A stretch of 58,822 nt of DNA from Alphaproteobacteria bacterium (lineage in GTDB: Bacteria > Pseudomonadota > Alphaproteobacteria > DSM-16000 > Inquilinaceae), in assembly GCA_028281925.1 (NCBI GenBank), contig JANQIX010000084.1:1-58822 (forward strand), read 5' to 3'. Within the stretch, counting starts at the first letter, position 1, and every line of letters starts with the position of its first letter. A model generated the notes under the pieces. The model had not been told where the DNA came from and did no database searches. It saw only the letters and a program-made list of their open reading frames with translations. This document shows positions 8,284-17,030 of the stretch, in pieces. The translations under genes and the position numbers were made by a program.

Positions 8284-9980
8284 TCGCTGACTGGCGCGTG
8301 CGCCTCATGCAGCGGCTGGCTGACGATGTCGACCAGGGTGGGGCCGTCCGCTGCGAAAGCCCGCCGAAGCGCCGGAAGCACCTCGTCGGGGTCCATGACC
8401 CGCTGGGCCGGGACGCCGAAGGCCTGCGCCACCGCCGCGTGATCCGTCTCGGAAAAGTCGACGGAATAATAGCGTTCGCCGAAGCCTGAGCGCTGGCCGG
8501 CCTTGATCCATCCGTAGGTCGCGTTGGCGATTACGATGAACGTGATCGGCAGCTTCTTGCGCACGATCGTCTCCAGTTCACCCACAGTGAAGCCGAAGCT
8601 GCCGTCGCCCATGACGGAGATGCACTTGGCATCCGGCCTGGCGTAATGCGCGCCGACGGCCGCAGAGAGGGAATAGCCCAGTGCGCCATGGGCACGGTTG
8701 CTGATGAAGCGGCGGCCCGGCCTGTCCATGACCAAGAAGGCCGAAAGGTAGGGGCAGGGGGTGCCGGGATCGGCCACCACGACGGCATCGTCCGGCAGGC
8801 AGGCGTTGAGCGCGGCCACGACCCTCTCCGGCCGGATGGGTCGGTCGCTGCTGTCCGCCAACGCCTTGAACTCTGTGAACTTTTGCTGTTTGGCGATGTG
8901 GGCGCGATCGGCGCCGCCGAACCGCGGCAGTGTGGTCAGCCCGGCTTGGCGATCGAGGACATGGTTGATCGCCGCCAACGTCAAGCGGGCGTCGGCGGGG
9001 ATTGCCACCAGCGCGGGATAGCTGGCACCGATCACCATCGGGTCGACATCGATGTGGATGATGTCGGTACCGGGGGCAGGGAAGCGCCACCGTTCCGTCG
9101 TCACCGAGCCGGCGCGGCAGCCGACGAACACGACCAAGTCGGCGTCCTCGACGACGGCGCGTGTGGCCGCCACGCCGCCATTGCTGCCTACGACACCGAT
9201 CAGGTTGGCATGGCTGTCCGCCAGGCTGCCCCGGCCGCTGATCGTGGTCGCAACGGCGAGATCCAGCCGCTCTGCCAACCGGGCGAGCTCACCCTCCGCG
9301 CCGGCCGTGACAACGCCACCGCCACAGACAATCAGCGGCCGTCTGGCCGCCAGCAGCCGGTCCACCGCAGCGTCGATGGCGGCGGGGTCGGGTGCGGCGG
9401 GCCAAGCCGGAAAGCGAGCGTGCGCCGGATCCCACCAGATTTCCTCCTCCGGCACGGGTGCCTTCTGCACATCGATCGGCAGGCCGAGATGGGCGGCTCC
9501 CGGCCGGCCCGTGGTCATGGCCCGGAAGGCCGTGCGGACCAGCCGGGGCAGCATATCGGCCGAAGGGATGACGGCGTTCCATTTGGTGAGCGACCGGAAC
9601 AGGCCTGCTTGATCCAGTTCCGTCAGCGGATACCGGCCCGCGGATGTAGTCGACACGTCGGAGTTGATGGCCAGAATCGGGATCGAGGACTCGTTCGCTT
9701 CCACCAAGCCCGGCGCGATATAGGTGGCGCCGCCCCCACTCGGGCCCTCGCACACGCCGACGGCGCCGCTCACCCGGGCATAGGCATCGGCCATGTAGGC
9801 TGCGCTGCGCTCATCGCGGGTCAGCACGTGCTCGATGCCGTGGTCCAGACGATAGAGAGCATCATAAAAGGGCAGAGACGTGTCGCCGCACAGGCCGAAC
9901 ACATGCCGCACGCCATAGCCCTGCAGCATGCGGACCATAGCTTCCGCGCCGGTGACCGCATTCGGTCGATCCGTTGACAT
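8271..9980 (-). CDS. Thiamine-pyrophosphate enzyme, acetolactate-synthase-like
   Basis: A 569-residue three-domain ThDP enzyme: PYR domain at about 10-170, central domain at about 195-330, PP domain at about 375-550. The catalytic Glu is in the RDERSAAYMADAYAR motif. The cofactor motif begins GDGSFGF and ends at the Asn of ANATYGW. The central domain could bind FAD or be vestigial. Members include acetolactate synthase, glyoxylate carboligase, sulfoacetaldehyde acetyltransferase and 2-oxo-acid decarboxylases; I cannot choose among them. It is the first gene of the leftward unit with the DadA-like oxidase and TRAP genes, so decarboxylation of a 2-oxo acid made by that oxidase is plausible (inference). 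Confidence 0.88.
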   Translation of the reverse strand: MSTDRPNAVTGAEAMVRMLQGYGVRHVFGLCGDTSLPFYDALYRLDHGIEHVLTRDERSAAYMADAYARVSGAVGVCEGPSGGGATYIAPGLVEANESSIPILAINSDVSTTSAGRYPLTELDQAGLFRSLTKWNAVIPSADMLPRLVRTAFRAMTTGRPGAAHLGLPIDVQKAPVPEEEIWWDPAHARFPAWPAAPDPAAIDAAVDRLLAARRPLIVCGGGVVTAGAEGELARLAERLDLAVATTISGRGSLADSHANLIGVVGSNGGVAATRAVVEDADLVVFVGCRAGSVTTERWRFPAPGTDIIHIDVDPMVIGASYPALVAIPADARLTLAAINHVLDRQAGLTTLPRFGGADRAHIAKQQKFTEFKALADSSDRPIRPERVVAALNACLPDDAVVVADPGTPCPYLSAFLVMDRPGRRFISNRAHGALGYSLSAAVGAHYARPDAKCISVMGDGSFGFTVGELETIVRKKLPITFIVIANATYGWIKAGQRSGFGERYYSVDFSETDHAAVAQAFGVPAQRVMDPDEVLPALRRAFAADGPTLVDIVSQPLHEAHAPVSEWIA

Positions 9981-10070
9981 CCCGAGGCCGCCTTGTATTG
10001 TGCTCTGACGTCAGGTCTGTATACAGATCCGAATACAGGCCTGATCGGCCGGAGTCAACGAGAGGCAGCC
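9981..10070. promoter_or_regulatory. Divergent control region with GntR-type operator
   Basis: The 90-base gap between the TPP-enzyme gene and the GntR regulator contains the perfect 12-base palindrome TCTGTATACAGA at 10016-10027. A half-site GAATACAG follows at 10031-10038 and a TTGTATTG stretch lies near 9993. A TGTATACA core fits the palindromes bound by FadR/FCD-type GntR proteins. The location suggests autoregulation of the regulator and control of the divergent catabolic operon. Confidence 0.6.
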
Positions 10071-10757
10071 ATGGCGGCTGAGACCATGAACCAGGCGAGC
10101 GTCGAGCGGCTGTACGAGGCCGTGCGCGACATGGCGATCACCTTTCGCCTGAAGCCGGGCGAGCGGCTGAACGAAGTGGCGCTGGCCCGTGATCTCGGCG
10201 CCAGCCGCACACCGCTGCGCGAGGCCCTGAACCGGCTGACGGCTGAGGGGCTGATTACGTTTGAGAGCGGCCGCGGCTTCTTCTGCCGAACTCTGGACGC
10301 GGCAGAGGTCCAGGACTTGTACGAGCTTCGTCTGGTGATCGAAGAGGCAGTGGCGCGCCGGCTGTGCCGTATGACGCCATCGCCCGAGCTGATCGCGCTG
10401 CAGGCATTCTTGCTGGAGACCGGCGGCGATGAAGGGACCCGGACGGTCCCCCAACTGACGGAGCTGGACGAGACGTTCCATGAGCGGTTGGCCGCGCTGT
10501 CCGGCAATGGTGAGATGCTGCGGGTGTTGCGGAACGTGAATCACCGTATCCGCTTCGTACGCTGGATCGATATGGAGAACCGCCGGGTTGAGACGCAGGC
10601 CGACCACCGGGCCATCCTGGCCGCGATCGGCGAGCGGGACGAAGCGCGCGCCGTCGAGTTGGTGCAGGCCCACATCACCAAGCGGAAAGACCAGGTTACG
10701 GCGGTGGTGCGCGAAGGCTTCGCGCGTATCTACTATGACCGCAGCGAGGCGGGCTGA
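10071..10757 (+). CDS. GntR-family transcriptional regulator, FCD-domain type
   Basis: A 228-residue regulator with an N-terminal winged helix (LKPGERLNEVALARDLGASRTPLREAL is the family hallmark, about residues 25-51, the recognition helix containing SRTPLREAL) and a C-terminal all-helical FCD ligand domain. The FCD metal/ligand residues are suggested by ELDETFHERL and the later DHRAIL. The ATG at 10071 is preferred to upstream starts because AGAGG sits 6-7 bases before it and the domain begins there. It is divergent from the TPP/DadA/TRAP operon across a palindromic operator and probably represses it until an acid ligand binds. Confidence 0.92.
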   Translation: MAAETMNQASVERLYEAVRDMAITFRLKPGERLNEVALARDLGASRTPLREALNRLTAEGLITFESGRGFFCRTLDAAEVQDLYELRLVIEEAVARRLCRMTPSPELIALQAFLLETGGDEGTRTVPQLTELDETFHERLAALSGNGEMLRVLRNVNHRIRFVRWIDMENRRVETQADHRAILAAIGERDEARAVELVQAHITKRKDQVTAVVREGFARIYYDRSEAG

Positions 10758-10782
10758 CGTGTAAGGGAGGACGTCTGCGGAG

Positions 10783-11523
10783 ATGGCGGTAGCGAGAGGC
10801 GGCAAGTCCGTCTATGGCGCATGTCTCGGCATACTGATGCTGCAGTCGCGGTTTCCGCGCATTCCCGGCGACATGGGCAACGCGCTCACCTGGCCGTTTC
10901 CTGTCCGCTACAAGGTCGTACGCAGCGCTTCGCCTGACCGCGTCGTCCGCCGCCGGGCCGAGGGGCTGCTGCCCGACTTTATTGATGCGGCCCGCGAACT
11001 GGTCGCCGACGGCGCCGACGGCATCACCACGAACTGCGGATTCCTTTCGCTGTTTCAGCGAGAGCTAGCGGACGCCGTTGGCGTGCCGGTAGCAACATCG
11101 GCGCTGATGCAGATTCCGATGATCGAGGGGATGCTGCCGGCCGGCCGCCGCGTGGGTGTGCTGACCATCTCCGCCGCCACACTGACGGCCGACCATCTGG
11201 CTGCCGCAGGGGTGGCGCCGGACATACCGGTGGTCGGCACGGATACGGGCCGGGAGTTCACTCGGGTCATCTTAGGTGACGAGTTGGAACTGGACGTAGA
11301 CCGGGCCCGGGAAGACGTCGTCGAGGCTGGCCGCCGGCTGGTGGCCGACCGCGCGGATCTCGGTGCCATCGTGCTGGAATGCACCAATATGGTCCCATAC
11401 GCGGCCGACGTGCGTGCTGAGACGGGCCTCCCGGTGTTCAGCATCGAGACGTTTGCGACGTGGTTTCAGGCCGCGCTGATGCCGCGGCGGTTCGACCGCT
11501 TGGCGGGTGCTATGCGGCCGTGA
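10783..11523 (+). CDS. Aspartate/glutamate racemase-family protein
   Basis: A 246-residue protein of the Asp/Glu/hydantoin racemase superfamily. The two catalytic cysteines expected of the family lie in TTNCGF (about residues 83-88) and LECTNM (about 199-204). Members racemise amino acids or isomerise maleate, working without a cofactor through two cysteine bases. The gene follows the GntR regulator by 25 bases with GGGAGG upstream, and so lies in the same rightward unit. An amino-acid racemase beside a D-amino-acid-type dehydrogenase makes functional sense, but the substrate is not shown by sequence. Confidence 0.85.
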   Translation: MAVARGGKSVYGACLGILMLQSRFPRIPGDMGNALTWPFPVRYKVVRSASPDRVVRRRAEGLLPDFIDAARELVADGADGITTNCGFLSLFQRELADAVGVPVATSALMQIPMIEGMLPAGRRVGVLTISAATLTADHLAAAGVAPDIPVVGTDTGREFTRVILGDELELDVDRAREDVVEAGRRLVADRADLGAIVLECTNMVPYAADVRAETGLPVFSIETFATWFQAALMPRRFDRLAGAMRP

Positions 11524-11530
11524 CGCTTCG

Positions 11531-11617
11531 TCAGTACGCAAGATCGTTGGCGAAGATCGCGCAGAGGTGGGAGCTCTCCAGCAGGCGCACAATCAGGCGC
11601 TCAGTCTCCAGCCTCAT
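11531..11617 (-). pseudogene. Remnant of a GNAT acetyltransferase N-terminus
   Basis: Read leftward, this 28-codon frame begins MRLETERLIVRLLE, the canonical opening of RimJ/RimL-type GNAT acetyltransferases (LETERLxLR), continues to about FANDLAY and then stops. A full GNAT is ~170-190 residues, so only the first strand and helix remain. It lies in the ~180-base gap between the racemase and the maleylpyruvate-isomerase-like gene, and is best read as a decayed or truncated gene. Confidence 0.45.
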
Positions 11618-11702
11618 GGCACGGTGGCGCTCCATGCGGCCAGTCCGCCATGTCCAAGCTGACAGTGCCTGCAGGATCGTCTAGTAGAAGAGCAATTCCA
11701 CC

Positions 11703-12560
<858 letters not shown>

Positions 12561-12620
12561 TCAAAATACAATTTCCTTGTCGCATTGAGGTACGTGCTCG
12601 CATCAAAAGCGCTTGACAGT

Positions 12621-12711
12621 CGTAGGTCGGGGTCAAGCGAAGCGCGACCCGACGGGTGGCGGCGGCCGAAGGTTGCGGCGGGTTTCGGCTGCGCCTCTAC
12701 CCGCCCTACGG
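12621..12711. repeat. Composite palindromic intergenic repeat (REP-like)
   Basis: A ~91-base element flanked by inverted ends CGTAGG/CCTACG. It contains an inner hairpin GTCGGGGTC...GACCCGAC at about 12624-12653 and a second, GGGTTTCGGC...CTACCC, at about 12680-12702. It sits exactly between two convergent genes, ending 2 bases before the HisD-like stop codon. The architecture matches the dispersed palindromic repeats seen between genes in many proteobacteria and could act as a bidirectional terminator. Confidence 0.65.
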
Positions 12712-12712
12712 A

Positions 12713-14035
12713 TCACTCTCCCGCTGCCTCGCGGGTGGGGCTGACGGCGTTGGCGTGGCCGTCGAAGCCTTCGTAAACAGCCAGGCGATGGGCGTGCGGG
12801 GCCAGCGTCTTATAGCCCTCATTCGTGACGTAGCCGATGCCCGTCGACTTCAGGAAGTCGAACACCGAAAGCGGCGACCAGTTGCGCGCATGGCCGCCCG
12901 TGGGCAGCACGGCGTTGGGGCCGAGCACGAAATTGGCCAAGGTCAGCGGCGTGCGCTGGCCCAGCAGGATCTCGCCGGCATTGGTGATGCGGCCCAGATG
13001 CTCGAACGGCTGGGTGCTGTGGATCGCCAGATGCTCAGGTGCGTAATCGTTGGTGAAGGCCACCGCCGTATCCCAGTCCGGCGCCAGCACGACGCCGCCG
13101 CGGGTGCCGCCCAGCACGGTGGAGGAGAAGTCCACCCGCTGATCGCCCATCTGTTGCCAAAAGCCGGGGATGGCGGCCATGGCTTCGGTCGCCACGGCCT
13201 CGCTGTCGGTCACCAGGAAGGCTGAGCTGTCGGGGCCGTGCTCGCTCTCGATGATCAGGTCCAGTGCGGCCAGGCGCGGGTTGGCGGTGCCGTCGGCCAG
13301 CACGATGGATTCCGACGGTCCGGCCGGCGTGCCGGGGTCGATCAAGTGCGACAACAGCGCCTTGCCGGCCAGCACCCAGGGGCTGCCGGGGCCAACCAGC
13401 TTGCCGCAGCGGGGCACCGTGGCGGTGCCGTAGGCCACGGCCGCCACGGCCTGGGCGCCGCCGCATTTGTAGACGTCGGTGACGCCGGCGATGCGGGCCG
13501 CCACCAGCGTGCCGGCATCGACCCGGCCGTCCGGCCCAGGCGGCGTCAGCATGGCGATCTGCGGCACACCGGCGACTGTCGCGGGGACGGCCGTCATCAT
13601 CGCCACGGACGGGAAACTGCCCTTGCCGCGCGGCACGTAAAGGGCGACGGACGGGATCGGCAGCCAGCGCTCGCCGGCAAAGGCGCCGGGTCGCATCTCG
13701 TGCAGCCACATGGGCTCCGGCATCTGGCGCTGATGGAACTCGCGGATGTTGGCGACGGCGAATTCGATCGCCTCTTTCACGTCGGGCTCGATCGTCGCGA
13801 AGGCGTGCTCGAACTCCGCCTCGCCGGCCTTGATGTCGTCGGCGCGCACGGCGGACTTGTCGAACTCGTTGGCGAAGCGGGCCAGCGCCGCGTCGCCCTC
13901 GACACGTACGGCCTCGACGATCGCGCGGGCGGGCTCGATATAGCGGTCAAGCTCCGCCTCCTCGCGCAGCATCAGCTTCGCCGTCTCGGCTTCAGACAGC
14001 TCGGCCAGGCGGTGCAGGCTGACGGGCGTCGACAT
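12713..14035 (-). CDS. Histidinol-dehydrogenase-family protein (HisD paralogue)
   Basis: A 440-residue HisD-superfamily NAD+-dependent alcohol dehydrogenase. Family motifs are clear: the GPSES segment, SEHGPDS, APEHL (catalytic Glu-His pair) and the C-terminal HANAV. Compared with E. coli HisD from memory, the zinc ligand Gln259 is Glu, zinc ligand Asp360 is Asn, and substrate-binding His367 is Ala in NAVLPT, while His262 and His419 are kept. That argues against histidinol as substrate and for an alternative amino- or sulfo-alcohol, as in HpsN-type paralogues. It is the last gene of an ABC-transporter operon, 23 bases after a permease gene, so it probably oxidises the imported compound. Confidence 0.88.
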   Translation of the reverse strand: MSTPVSLHRLAELSEAETAKLMLREEAELDRYIEPARAIVEAVRVEGDAALARFANEFDKSAVRADDIKAGEAEFEHAFATIEPDVKEAIEFAVANIREFHQRQMPEPMWLHEMRPGAFAGERWLPIPSVALYVPRGKGSFPSVAMMTAVPATVAGVPQIAMLTPPGPDGRVDAGTLVAARIAGVTDVYKCGGAQAVAAVAYGTATVPRCGKLVGPGSPWVLAGKALLSHLIDPGTPAGPSESIVLADGTANPRLAALDLIIESEHGPDSSAFLVTDSEAVATEAMAAIPGFWQQMGDQRVDFSSTVLGGTRGGVVLAPDWDTAVAFTNDYAPEHLAIHSTQPFEHLGRITNAGEILLGQRTPLTLANFVLGPNAVLPTGGHARNWSPLSVFDFLKSTGIGYVTNEGYKTLAPHAHRLAVYEGFDGHANAVSPTREAAGE

Positions 14036-14058
14036 GGAATCCTTCTCCTCACGAACCG

Positions 14059-14859
14059 CTATTTGGACTTCAAGAAGACCTCCAGCCCCACCAGCCGGTC
14101 CAGCACCCAGATCGTCACAAGCGCCACGACGATGTAGACGACGGCGATCGCGGCCAGATCCGGCGTGATGACGGAGCGGATGGAGTTGTAGACCAGAACC
14201 GGCAGCGTGACGATGCGGGCATCCACCAGCATCAGGCTGACGATGAATTCATTGAACGCCAGGATGAACATCAACAGCCCGCCGGTGATCACGCCCGGCA
14301 TCACGGCGGGCAGTGTCACGGTCACGAAGGTGACTAGCGGCGGCGCCCCGCAATTGGCGGCGGCGTTCTCAAGGTCGGTGTCCAGGTTGTTCACGCTCGC
14401 CGCCACGGCCCAGATCATGAAGGGCAGGTTGATGGCGCAGGCCGCAAAGCCCACGGGCCAGAGCTGGCCCAGGATGCGGATCTCGCCGAACACCAGCATC
14501 ATGCCCAGGCCCGAGACGATCAGCGGGATGGTGAAGGGCAGCAAGAGATAGACCTGAATCGGGCCGGCCAGGCGCAGGCGGTAGCGCGCCATGGCGATGG
14601 CCGCCAGCGTGCCGACGGGCAGGCTGATCACCGTGCAGATGACGGCGACATAGAGGCTGCGCAGGAAGGCGTCGGTATAGCTGTCGGTCTCGAACAGCGA
14701 GGCGTACCAGCGCAGCGACAGCCCGTCGGGCGGGAAGGCCACGATGTTGCCGGCGGTGAACGAGGCGATGATCACCACGACCGTGGGCAGGGCCAGGAAG
14801 ACCAGGTTGAACCAGACGATGGTCCAGACGAACAGCGCCCTGGCCGAGGGGCGGCTCAT
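14059..14859 (-). CDS. ABC transporter permease, PotC-like
   Basis: A 266-residue inner-membrane permease of the spermidine/putrescine (PotC) type with about six membrane spans. The cytoplasmic EAA-like loop that docks on the ATPase is near residues 165-185 (ENAAANCGAPPLVTF). It overlaps the PotB-like permease gene by 4 bases (ATGA), indicating translational coupling. It forms a heterodimer with that protein in the membrane. Polyamines, polyamine-like amines, or other amino compounds are family substrates. Confidence 0.92.
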   Translation of the reverse strand: MSRPSARALFVWTIVWFNLVFLALPTVVVIIASFTAGNIVAFPPDGLSLRWYASLFETDSYTDAFLRSLYVAVICTVISLPVGTLAAIAMARYRLRLAGPIQVYLLLPFTIPLIVSGLGMMLVFGEIRILGQLWPVGFAACAINLPFMIWAVAASVNNLDTDLENAAANCGAPPLVTFVTVTLPAVMPGVITGGLLMFILAFNEFIVSLMLVDARIVTLPVLVYNSIRSVITPDLAAIAVVYIVVALVTIWVLDRLVGLEVFLKSK

Positions 14860-15815
14860 CGCTCGAGCCTCTTGGTGTAGCCCAGCGTGCCCACGCCCAC
14901 GAAGGCGAAGATGACGGCCACCAACGTGCTGGCCAAGAGCACCAGCAGAACGGCCAGGGCCGAGCCCAGGCCCGGTTCGCTGATGGAGAAGTAGCCGTCA
15001 TAGATGGCCGAGGCGATGAAGTCGTTGGTGCCGCCGCCCATGATCTCCGGCATGGCGAAATCGGTGATGGTCAGCGTGAAGACCACGACGCCGGCCGCCA
15101 CCAGACCGGGCTTGGCCATTGGCAGCAGCACGTGCCAGAGCGTGGCGAACCAGTTGGCGCCCAGGCTGCCGGATGCCAGCTCCACCTCTTCCGGCACGGC
15201 TGTGACGGCCGGGGCCAGCATCAGCACGGCGAAGGGCAGCATGTACTGCACCAGGCCGATCAGCACGCCCGTGTAGGTGTAGATCAGCTTGATCGCATCG
15301 AGCCCCAGCCAGGCAAGGCCGGAGTTCAACAGCCCTTCCTGGCCCAGCACGATCAGCCAGCCATAGGCGCGCACGACCTGGCCGATAAAGAAGGGCAGGA
15401 ACAGGCCGATCAACAGCAGCTTGCGCGTCGCGGCACTGGGCGTACGCGCCATGGCATAGGCGTACGGAAAGGCCAGCACCAATGTGATCACGGTGACGAT
15501 CACCGCGGCGGCCACCGTGCGGCCGATGATGTGCCAGTAGAACGACCGGTCGAGCACTGTGGCGTAGTTGGCGAACGAATAGTCGTCCGACAGCATGAAG
15601 GTCGACCGGTCCAGCTCGCGCAAGCTGGCATCGACCATGTAGCCCATGCCGGCCACCAGCACGAAGACGACCAGGATCGCCGGTACCAGGAACGCCCAGG
15701 CCGTGGCCGGGCTGAAGCGTTCAGGCCAGAGGGCCGCGCGCGTCGCCTCCGCCGCGAACAGGATGCGCAGCCACAGCGGGCGGTTGCTGGCCGCGGTGTC
15801 GATGCCTGGGGTCAT
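14856..15815 (-). CDS. ABC transporter permease, PotB-like
   Basis: A permease of about 319 residues with a cytoplasmic N-terminus, six predicted spans and an EAA-like loop (EVELASGSLGANWFATLWHV). The frame is open for another 31 codons upstream, but that stretch is Arg/Ser/Pro-rich and overlaps the intergenic gap, so the ATG at 15815 (MTPGIDTAASNRP) is preferred. It lies 46 bases downstream of the binding-protein gene and is coupled to the next permease by a 4-base overlap. Partner of the PotC-like subunit. Confidence 0.9.
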   Translation of the reverse strand: MTPGIDTAASNRPLWLRILFAAEATRAALWPERFSPATAWAFLVPAILVVFVLVAGMGYMVDASLRELDRSTFMLSDDYSFANYATVLDRSFYWHIIGRTVAAAVIVTVITLVLAFPYAYAMARTPSAATRKLLLIGLFLPFFIGQVVRAYGWLIVLGQEGLLNSGLAWLGLDAIKLIYTYTGVLIGLVQYMLPFAVLMLAPAVTAVPEEVELASGSLGANWFATLWHVLLPMAKPGLVAAGVVVFTLTITDFAMPEIMGGGTNDFIASAIYDGYFSISEPGLGSALAVLLVLLASTLVAVIFAFVGVGTLGYTKRLER

Positions 15816-15861
15816 GGGAAGCGGGGCGGAGGCTATCGCCCCCGCCCCCCTATCAAGTCCG

Positions 15862-16992
15862 TCAGCCCTGCATGATCTCGTTGAAGGCGGCGAACCAGTC
15901 AGCCTCATGCTCCACCAAGACCGGCGTGGGCACGCTGATCAGCCGGTCGAAATCCGCTTCGCTGGAGGGATAGGCCGGGTCGCCGGCGAGATCTTCGGGC
16001 GGCGTCAGGCCGGGGCGCGTTGGCGGCAGGCCGAGGCTGTTGCACCACACCTCCATGGCTTCGGCCGACAGCGCGTAGTTGATGTATTCCTTCGCCCAAT
16101 AGAGCTCGTTCTCCGGCAGGCCCTTCGGGATCCACAGGCCGTCGGTGTCGACCTTGGCCCCTTCCTCCGGCACCGTCCACGACACCGGGATGCCGTTCTG
16201 CTTTGCGGCGCGGGCGTTGGAGATGATGGTGCAGGCGACATCGATCTCGCCGTTCTGGAACCAGGTCGTGAAGTCCGGATCTTCGCCCAACAGCGGCTCT
16301 TGCTCCTTCAGCCGGCGCAGCCATTCCCAGGCGGGCTCCATGTTGTCGGGAATGTCGTCCATGGAGCCGCCGCCCAGGATGACGGCCACGGGGTGGAAGC
16401 CGATGCCGTCGTCATAAAGCGCCACGCGGCCGCGGAAGCGGTCTTCCAGCATCACGTTCCAGCTGGTCGGCGGGCCCTCGGGAAAGACCTCTTCCCGATA
16501 GGCCATGACATAGACATAGCTGTAGGTGTTGACGATGGGATAGCCGTCGAAGCCAACGGGCTGGGCCGCGGGCAGCAGGCCGTCGAGATTGGGCAGGTCG
16601 CTCAGATCCTCCGTGACACCGCGCAGGGCCGATTTCGTGGCGTTGGTCGTGGTGTCCCAGTTGATGTGGATCGGCGGCACCCGGCCCTGGTCCACCGCCG
16701 CCCAGATGCGCGGGCGGATCTCGTTGTCCTCGGTCAGGTCATGGCGCACGGCGATGCCGGTGGCATCGGTGAAGGGCTGCGAGACGCCGGTATCCAGGCT
16801 CTCCACCCACACCCCGCCCCAGGCACGCACGATGATCTCTTCCGGCTTTTCCACATCCTGTGCCCGCGCCAAACGCGACAGCAGCGATGTGCCGCCGAGG
16901 GCACCTGCGGCGCCGAGGGCGCCCGCACCGGCCAACAGCCGGCGGCGCGGCAGGATCAGGCTGCGCGAGGGGGTGAGGGGTCGTTGGGTCAT
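15862..16992 (-). CDS. ABC transporter extracellular solute-binding protein, PotD-like, Tat-exported
   Basis: A 376-residue binding protein of the spermidine/putrescine family. The N-terminus carries a twin-arginine motif (PRRRLLAGAG) followed by a hydrophobic stretch and a likely cleavage site after LARAQ, so export as a folded protein by Tat is expected. The body shows PotD-like segments such as VRAWGGVWVESLD and NTYSYVYVMAYR. It is the second gene of the operon, between the ATPase and the permeases. The ligand is probably cationic or amino-alcohol-like; the downstream HisD paralogue hints at an alcohol. Confidence 0.9.
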   Translation of the reverse strand: MTQRPLTPSRSLILPRRRLLAGAGALGAAGALGGTSLLSRLARAQDVEKPEEIIVRAWGGVWVESLDTGVSQPFTDATGIAVRHDLTEDNEIRPRIWAAVDQGRVPPIHINWDTTTNATKSALRGVTEDLSDLPNLDGLLPAAQPVGFDGYPIVNTYSYVYVMAYREEVFPEGPPTSWNVMLEDRFRGRVALYDDGIGFHPVAVILGGGSMDDIPDNMEPAWEWLRRLKEQEPLLGEDPDFTTWFQNGEIDVACTIISNARAAKQNGIPVSWTVPEEGAKVDTDGLWIPKGLPENELYWAKEYINYALSAEAMEVWCNSLGLPPTRPGLTPPEDLAGDPAYPSSEADFDRLISVPTPVLVEHEADWFAAFNEIMQG

Positions 16993-17030
16993 GTCACAGG
17001 CCTCCCGTTCGTCTCAATGACTGCAATGCC

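Noticed and set aside
8646..9977. Plus-strand open frame opposite the TPP enzyme
   Set aside because: Gly/Arg/His-rich shadow; TPP-enzyme motifs on the minus strand are decisive.
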